Positions 6,793 through 11,100 of a DNA stretch of 11,100 nt are shown here, piece by piece. A program made the position numbers and the translations under genes. The stretch comes from CAZCBJ01 sp964496705. Its GTDB lineage: Bacteria > Chloroflexota > Anaerolineae > Anaerolineales > Anaerolineaceae. Location: positions 1 through 11,100 of the forward strand of contig CAZCBJ010000123.1 of assembly GCA_964496705.1 (NCBI GenBank), given 5' to 3'. How positions within the stretch are numbered: the stretch's first letter is position 1; each line of letters opens with the position of its first letter. The notes under the pieces are model-generated. The model made no database searches. It was not told the origin of the DNA and worked only from the letters and a program-made list of their open reading frames with translations.

Positions 6793-9318
6793 TTAGGAAA
6801 GAGATTCACCTATCATCAGCTTGACCAGGGCGAGCGCCTCTTCTTTTCCACCGGAGCCATTTTCTCCCCCTGGACCTACACAGGATGGGCAGCCATCCTT
6901 GCACGCGCAAGTAGAGATCAGCTCTGCGACATGCCGTAATAGATCCGAAAAACGTTCAAAAATTGCGTCACTGAGTCCAATTCCTGAAGGAATTTGATCA
7001 TAGAGAATTAAGGCAGGTCTTTGATCATTCATTGGCGAACGCGAGTCGACATGTAACCCCAAGTCTTTACTATCACACAGGATAAACAACGGTGACAACT
7101 GTAATAATGCGTAACCTAGACCACTTAAGCCACTTCGGACACGGACTGCAGTTTCTGCAAGTTGGTGACACCTTGGGCATAAAGTTATCAAGTTGCTTAA
7201 ATGGTTGGCTTGTTCGGCATTTAGAAAATTTTTGAAGGGGATTTTGTGATGAACATGGAATTCCAGGCTGATATCCTTCGCTCCGCAAAATTGGCATGTG
7301 TAATTGTCTCTGTTTAGGACCAAGTGCCGTAAGGTTCCCCATTGAGAACCGTAGTAATTTGGTTGACGATTCCACAGCCCTTTTTCCTGTAGGGCATGTA
7401 TCGCATCCTCTCCCAGATTAAGCCACACTCCTTTGGTGAAAAGGTGAGTCGTTGGCAGGTCAAGGGGAAAATTACCCAGTTCTTCATTTGCCCATGAGAC
7501 GCGGCGATATCCAGTAACCGTCGAGTCAACCTGAATATGACCGAGGTATAATTGACTGCCGTAAATTTCCTGTTCCAATTCCACATCGATTTTTACGATC
7601 TCGATATTTTGTTTGGGTAAGGTAAAATAGTCCGCCAGGATGGGTCTTAAAAGAGCCTTATTCTGATCCAGTAATAACTCCTCAACGTAATAAGAGGTTC
7701 CTTCGTGCAGGTAAATTGCACCTGGATGAACCATCCAAAGGGCGCTGGCTTCATCTACTTTACCAATTGTCATTGGTTGTCCGTTATTATTTTGAGCCTC
7801 TAAAGTGAAAACGCCACCAGATACACTTCGAATGCTCATATCACTTGCAGGATATTGGTTGGCGATCCAATAATACCGTCCCTTTGAATGATGAATTAGA
7901 CCATCACCAATTATTTTCTTTAGTATCTCAACGACATGATCAGAGTTCGGTCTGATGTTTATTTCTTCATCCGACAAAGGCAATTCAAAAACGGCACATT
8001 TCAAGTGTTTTTCAAGAATGATTTGATTATCAGGGTTAATATAGGCGTTTTCTGGAGATCGCCCAATCAGGTAATCCGTGTGGCGCATCAGATATTGATC
8101 GACCGGAGCGGATGATGCTACCAAGATGGCTATCGACTCATCCTCTCGCCGCCCCGCTCGACCAATCTGTTGACGGGTAGCAGCAATGGAACCTGGATAT
8201 CCTACTAATACGATGGCTTCAAGGCCACCGATGTCAATCCCCAACTCGAGCGCGTTGGTAGCAACTACAACCCTTGCTATTCCCTCGCGTAAATTTTTCT
8301 CGATCTCACGCCTCTCCTGGGCAAGGTAACCGCTCCGATACCCATTGATATGATCAGACAACATCGGATTGCGAGCTTTGAGCTCCAACAGGAGCATTTC
8401 GACTGCTCTGCGCGTTTGGGCGAATAGAATTGCTTGTATATGGTTTTGAATCAGATCATCAGCCAAATGAATGCTTTCCGAAGATGCGCTGCGTCTGATG
8501 CCCAAATTAGCATCAATAATGGGCGGATTATAAAGCAGGAAGTAGCGCTTACTATGTGGAGAGGCATCCTCATCGATTAATACCACTGGTTCCTCTACTA
8601 ATTTTGCTGCCAAATCAAGTGGATTTGCGATGGTTGCGGAAGTCATAATAAACAGCGGATGACTCCCATAAAATTGTGTGATTCGCTTAAGACGCCGTAT
8701 CACGTTGGCGACGTGGGAGCCGAAGACACCTCGATACGTGTGAATTTCATCAATCACGACAAAACATAAATTTCGGAAGAATTCCATCCAAGAAGTATGT
8801 CTGGGAAGAATTCCCAGATGCAACATATCCGGATTCGTGATCAGTACCTGCGCGTTTCGGCGCTGTATTTGCCTCTGGGATGATGGCGTGTCGCCGTCAT
8901 AAACACCGACTCTTATGGCGCCATTTTCCATTGCACTGACCAATTCCTTCAACCCTTTCTCCTGGTCTTGAGCCAGAGCTTTCGTGGGAAAAAGCATCAA
9001 CGCTCGTATCGAAGGATCATGAAGGATGGTGTTCATGATTGGTACTGTGTAACAGATGGTCTTTCCACTCGATGTGCCAGTGGCAAGGACCACATTTTTG
9101 CCATTTAAAATTGCTTCCCAACTTTTAGTCTGGTGGTAAAAAGGACGGTGTATACCTTTCGCTTTTAATGCATTGATGACGAGTGGGTCGAGGCCGTCAG
9201 GAAAATCTGCAAAGACCGCATTTCTTTCAGGCTCTTCCACCCAATCGATGATGTTCTCATGAACTGAAGTATCTCTTTGCCAAGTATAAATTAAGTTTGC
9301 GATTTTCGATTGTTTCAT
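6793..9318 (-). CDS. mrfA: MrfA/YprA-like superfamily 2 helicase with inserted HNH domain and C-terminal Zn-binding motif
   Basis: An 841-residue DNA helicase. Two RecA-like domains are visible: Walker A ATGTSSGKT (79-87), PTKALAQDQ, Walker B with DEIH (190-193), SAT (227-229), the TNALELGID segment (354-362) and motif VI QQIGRAGR (383-390). The C-terminal part matches the DUF1998/MrfA Zn-binding region: GHIQVDSTVTGYRRV, then the Cys cluster CACKDGCPSC (Cys804, 806, 810, 813). Between these lies an HNH/Zn-ribbon module (about 670-720) that Bacillus MrfA does not have. The length exceeds the roughly 750 residues of Bacillus MrfA by about the size of that insert. MrfA unwinds DNA during UvrABC-independent repair of mitomycin damage, and the exonuclease gene follows in the same operon. 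No Shine-Dalgarno precedes the ATG, but a TATAAT lies 12 bases upstream, which suggests a nearly leaderless mRNA. Confidence 0.88.
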   Translation of the reverse strand: MKQSKIANLIYTWQRDTSVHENIIDWVEEPERNAVFADFPDGLDPLVINALKAKGIHRPFYHQTKSWEAILNGKNVVLATGTSSGKTICYTVPIMNTILHDPSIRALMLFPTKALAQDQEKGLKELVSAMENGAIRVGVYDGDTPSSQRQIQRRNAQVLITNPDMLHLGILPRHTSWMEFFRNLCFVVIDEIHTYRGVFGSHVANVIRRLKRITQFYGSHPLFIMTSATIANPLDLAAKLVEEPVVLIDEDASPHSKRYFLLYNPPIIDANLGIRRSASSESIHLADDLIQNHIQAILFAQTRRAVEMLLLELKARNPMLSDHINGYRSGYLAQERREIEKNLREGIARVVVATNALELGIDIGGLEAIVLVGYPGSIAATRQQIGRAGRREDESIAILVASSAPVDQYLMRHTDYLIGRSPENAYINPDNQIILEKHLKCAVFELPLSDEEINIRPNSDHVVEILKKIIGDGLIHHSKGRYYWIANQYPASDMSIRSVSGGVFTLEAQNNNGQPMTIGKVDEASALWMVHPGAIYLHEGTSYYVEELLLDQNKALLRPILADYFTLPKQNIEIVKIDVELEQEIYGSQLYLGHIQVDSTVTGYRRVSWANEELGNFPLDLPTTHLFTKGVWLNLGEDAIHALQEKGLWNRQPNYYGSQWGTLRHLVLNRDNYTCQFCGAKDISLEFHVHHKIPFKNFLNAEQANHLSNLITLCPRCHQLAETAVRVRSGLSGLGYALLQLSPLFILCDSKDLGLHVDSRSPMNDQRPALILYDQIPSGIGLSDAIFERFSDLLRHVAELISTCACKDGCPSCVGPGGENGSGGKEEALALVKLMIGESLS
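7165..7296 (-). other. HNH endonuclease-like domain embedded in the helicase
   Basis: Within the helicase, residues 675-718 read as a compact HNH module. It has a first Cys pair CQFC (675, 678), HVHHKIPF with the adjacent His690 and His691, Asn709 in LSNLITL, and a second pair CPRCH (Cys714, Cys717, His718). All expected metal-binding and catalytic positions appear present, so it may be an active nuclease. It sits between LFTKGVWLNLGE and GLSGLGYALLQLSPLF, two segments that lie close together in ordinary DUF1998 helicases. This indicates an insertion rather than a terminal fusion. The boundaries are estimates. Confidence 0.8.
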
Positions 9319-9338
9319 CGGAGTATTTGAATTATACT
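9310..9338 (+). promoter_or_regulatory. Candidate promoter of the MFS transporter gene
   Basis: TTGTTT (9310-9315) and TATACT (9333-9338) are separated by 17 bases, the ideal sigma-70 spacing. The -35 lies inside the first codons of the divergent helicase gene, and the -10 overlaps the helicase operon's TATAAT on the other strand. The predicted start near 9345 leaves a 5' leader of about 30 bases containing GGAGA at 9367-9371. The match is moderate and unconfirmed. Confidence 0.45.
9331..9336 (-). promoter_or_regulatory. Candidate -10 box of the helicase-exonuclease-protease operon
   Basis: On the minus strand this reads TATAAT, a perfect sigma-70 type -10. Its last base is 12 bases before the helicase ATG, so transcription would begin only about five or six bases before the start codon. 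No clear -35 is seen at 16-18 bases (CTAAAG at best). The absence of a Shine-Dalgarno fits leaderless initiation. Confidence 0.45.
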
Positions 9339-9375
9339 TTTTTAGTCACCCATCTTTAGACCAATTGGAGAGACA

Positions 9376-10671
9376 ATGAGAAATCAATCCAAATATCGAT
9401 GGTTCGTCGTCGGTGTTTTTTTCTTTTTCATGTTGCTTCATCAAGCGGATAAATTATTGATTGGTCCATTGACGGCTAATATAATGGACACTTTTCAGAT
9501 TAGCATGACCCAAATGGGCGCTGTGACCACCGGTGCGCTGATTGTGGGAGCAATATTTTATCCTTTATGGGGTTATCTTTGCGATCGTTATTCGAGGGCA
9601 AAATTACTGGCATTGGCTTCATTCATTTGGGGATCAACAACCTGGCTCAATGCAATTGCTCCTAGTTATTCATTCTTTCTGGTCACTCGCGCATCTACCG
9701 GAATAGATGATTCTAGTTATCCAGGAATGTACAGTTTGATCTCAGACTATTTTGCCCCTAGAATGCGCGGGAAGGTGTATGGAATTTTACAGCTCTCACA
9801 GCCGATAGGATATCTGCTTGGAATGATACTAGCTTTGTTTCTGGGCGGAGCCATCGGATGGCGTAATGTATTCTTTATCACCGGCACTCTTGGGGTGATC
9901 CTTGCTTTTGTTATCCTTTTCTCTGTTAAAGAAATGCCCAGAGGTAAATCAGAACCAGAAATGGCCGACCTCGAACATGTGGCAATACACAAATTCGATT
10001 GGAAGCTAGCCGGCGATCTGTTTAAAAAGCCCAGCCTGATGATGATATTTTTACAGGGCTTCTTTGGTGTTTTTCCCTGGAATGTGATTACATATTGGTT
10101 TTTTGTCTACCTTGAAAAAGAACGCGGATATGCCTCGGACTCCATTTTATTCACCATGGTACCCGCTGTATTGGTATTGGCTGCTGGGTATCCGCTGGGT
10201 GGGCTTCTGGGCGATTATTTCTTCAAAAGAACGAGAAAAGGGCGTATTTTGGTGTCTTTGGGCGGTGTAATCATGGGGGCAGTATTACTCTGGTTCACCA
10301 TGAATGTGGCTGGCAGCAACCAACCGCTATTCCTGGTCATGCTTTGTTTAACCGCGATCTTCATCCCGATGGCGGCTGCCAATGTGGTTGCATCTGTTTA
10401 CGATATCACCTTGCCAGAAATCCGTAGTACCGCCTTCGCGATTGAAAACTTTATCGAATCGATTGGATCTGCTTTGTCCCCTTTATTGGCAGGCATCATT
10501 GCCGACCATTCCTCATTGCATTCTGCGATTTTGATCATCTGCCTCTCTGCCTGGTCTTTATGTGCGGTATTTTTATCCATCGCCAGCGTGTTGATCCCGA
10601 AAGACATTGATTCATTACGGTCTGCCCTGCGCCAAAGAGCGGATGAGGATAGAGCTAAAGGCACTTTATAA
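9376..10671 (+). CDS. MFS transporter, Spinster-like/general substrate type
   Basis: A 431-residue inner-membrane protein of the major facilitator superfamily, with about twelve hydrophobic segments and a typical length. The family's motif A is clear in the loop after the second helix, GYLCDRYSR at 66-74. Later comes TRASTGIDDSSYPGMYS in the fourth helix region, with GWRNVFFITG (161-170) before the sixth. This pattern resembles Spinster-like and anion:cation symporter type MFS proteins. A hydrophilic central loop (around KEMPRGKSEPEMADLE) separates the two six-helix halves. The C-terminal tail is charged (RQRADEDRAKG). The start is supported by GGAGA at 9367-9371, four bases before the ATG. 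The gene is divergent from the helicase operon and followed after 17 bases by the prepilin peptidase gene, with which it may be co-transcribed. The substrate is unknown. Confidence 0.88.
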   Translation: MRNQSKYRWFVVGVFFFFMLLHQADKLLIGPLTANIMDTFQISMTQMGAVTTGALIVGAIFYPLWGYLCDRYSRAKLLALASFIWGSTTWLNAIAPSYSFFLVTRASTGIDDSSYPGMYSLISDYFAPRMRGKVYGILQLSQPIGYLLGMILALFLGGAIGWRNVFFITGTLGVILAFVILFSVKEMPRGKSEPEMADLEHVAIHKFDWKLAGDLFKKPSLMMIFLQGFFGVFPWNVITYWFFVYLEKERGYASDSILFTMVPAVLVLAAGYPLGGLLGDYFFKRTRKGRILVSLGGVIMGAVLLWFTMNVAGSNQPLFLVMLCLTAIFIPMAAANVVASVYDITLPEIRSTAFAIENFIESIGSALSPLLAGIIADHSSLHSAILIICLSAWSLCAVFLSIASVLIPKDIDSLRSALRQRADEDRAKGTL

Positions 10672-10688
10672 CAAATCAGACGGGTAAA

Positions 10689-11100
10689 ATGGAATATCTC
10701 ATTGCTATCTTATTTGGTTGGTTGCTGGGTCTTTTGGTAAATTACCTGGCAGATGCGCTCCCAATGACGCGAAGAATATCCGCCCCAAAATGCCTTCGAT
10801 GCAACGCGGTTATATCGCCTCTGCGTTATTGGTCGTTGCTAACCTGTTCTGCGTGTGGTCGTCCACGACCGATCCGAACCTGGATCGTCCAAGCGATTAT
10901 GGTTTTATGCTCCGTTTGGTTCATGCTAATTCCGCCTGTAAAAATTGGTGGCTGGTTGGCCTTTTGCATCGCAGCTTTTTTTCTATTGGTGGCCGTCATC
11001 GATGTTGAGTACCGAGTGGTGCTGATCCAAACGGCCGTCGCAGGGATTTTCTTCGGCTTGCCTGTCGGTATTTATCTCCATGGTTTCACCAGGACTCTGC
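10689..11100 (+). CDS. Type IV prepilin peptidase (A24 family), 5' part, cut by window end
   Basis: The frame from ATG 10689 stays open to the window edge, giving 137 residues without a stop. The N terminus FGWLLGLLVNYLADALP resembles the first membrane helix of PilD-type enzymes (G-x-x-x-G-x-x-x-N). It is followed by two Cys pairs, CLRC (35-38) and CSAC (53-56), typical of the cytosolic zinc-binding loop of bifunctional peptidases. RPIRTWIVQA corresponds to the conserved segment leading into the second helix. VIDVEYRVV contains Asp105, which fits the first catalytic aspartate. The second (GxGD motif) would lie beyond the edge. These enzymes cleave prepilin or pseudopilin leaders and often N-methylate the new end. 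The gene begins 17 bases after the transporter stop. Only a weak CGGGT precedes the start, so the gene may depend on read-through from upstream. Confidence 0.82.
   Translation, partial: MEYLIAILFGWLLGLLVNYLADALPMTRRISAPKCLRCNAVISPLRYWSLLTCSACGRPRPIRTWIVQAIMVLCSVWFMLIPPVKIGGWLAFCIAAFFLLVAVIDVEYRVVLIQTAVAGIFFGLPVGIYLHGFTRTL

Noticed and set aside
7073..7586. Two minus-strand frames of 90-100 residues inside the helicase gene
   Set aside because: They are shifted frames of the same strand within an intact helicase. The helicase frame carries the HNH motifs across exactly this stretch, so there is no sign of a frameshift.
9361..9368. Palindrome CCAATTGG just before the transporter start
   Set aside because: Eight bases is too short to call an operator, and it partly overlaps the ribosome binding site. 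It could occur by chance.
10718..11008. A 96-residue open frame after the transporter
   Set aside because: It begins with GTG, has no family resemblance and overlaps the prepilin peptidase frame from 10689, which shows conserved Cys pairs, helices and an Asp motif. It is a shadow frame.
1..11100. tRNA, rRNA, riboswitch, CRISPR or insertion sequence
   Set aside because: Gaps between genes are at most about 57 bases and show no such structure. No direct repeats, inverted ends or transposase-like frames are visible.

Overview
The window is gene-dense and almost fully coding. Eight genes are supported, two of them cut by the window edges, and no intergenic gap exceeds about 60 bases. There are no RNA genes, mobile elements, CRISPR arrays or long repeats that I can see. 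Moderate base composition, tightly packed operons, a molybdenum hydroxylase with YqeC/MocA-type maturation genes, an MrfAB-like repair pair and a compact prepilin peptidase with two Cys pairs suggest a bacterium from an anaerobic or environmental lineage. I would guess Chloroflexota (Anaerolineae-like), but this is an impression from protein style, not a proof.

Region 1 (2-4455, plus strand). The tail of an unrecognised membrane protein is followed by a molybdenum-hydroxylase block. It holds a xanthine dehydrogenase-family molybdopterin-binding subunit (265-2490), a fusion of a YqeC-like P-loop domain with a MocA-like nucleotidyltransferase (2495-3838), and a second stand-alone MocA-like nucleotidyltransferase (3835-4455) that begins at a TTG overlapping the previous stop codon. 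YqeC is a marker of the selenium-dependent molybdenum hydroxylase system. The block therefore looks like an enzyme subunit together with machinery that builds or modifies its molybdenum cofactor. No FAD or 2Fe-2S subunit and no YqeB is seen here.

Region 2 (4407-9318, minus strand). A three-gene operon is read right to left. It holds an MrfA/YprA-like DEAD/DEAH-type helicase carrying an inserted HNH nuclease-like domain (6793-9318), an MrfB/YprB-like DEDD exonuclease with TPR-like repeats (5593-6759), and a membrane-anchored S41 (C-terminal processing) protease (4407-5591) that starts one base after the exonuclease stop. In Bacillus subtilis the first two correspond to the mitomycin repair factors MrfA and MrfB, a UvrABC-independent DNA repair route. 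The last gene runs into the molybdenum block tail to tail, and the two coding regions overlap by 49 bases.

Region 3 (9319-11100, plus strand). A 57-base divergent intergenic region carries overlapping candidate promoters for the helicase operon and for an MFS transporter (9376-10671). Seventeen bases after the transporter comes the start of a type IV prepilin peptidase gene (10689 to the window end), cut off by the edge.

The most notable points are the helicase-HNH fusion next to its exonuclease partner, the YqeC-MocA fusion with a second nucleotidyltransferase beside it, and the compact divergent promoter that predicts a nearly leaderless helicase mRNA.
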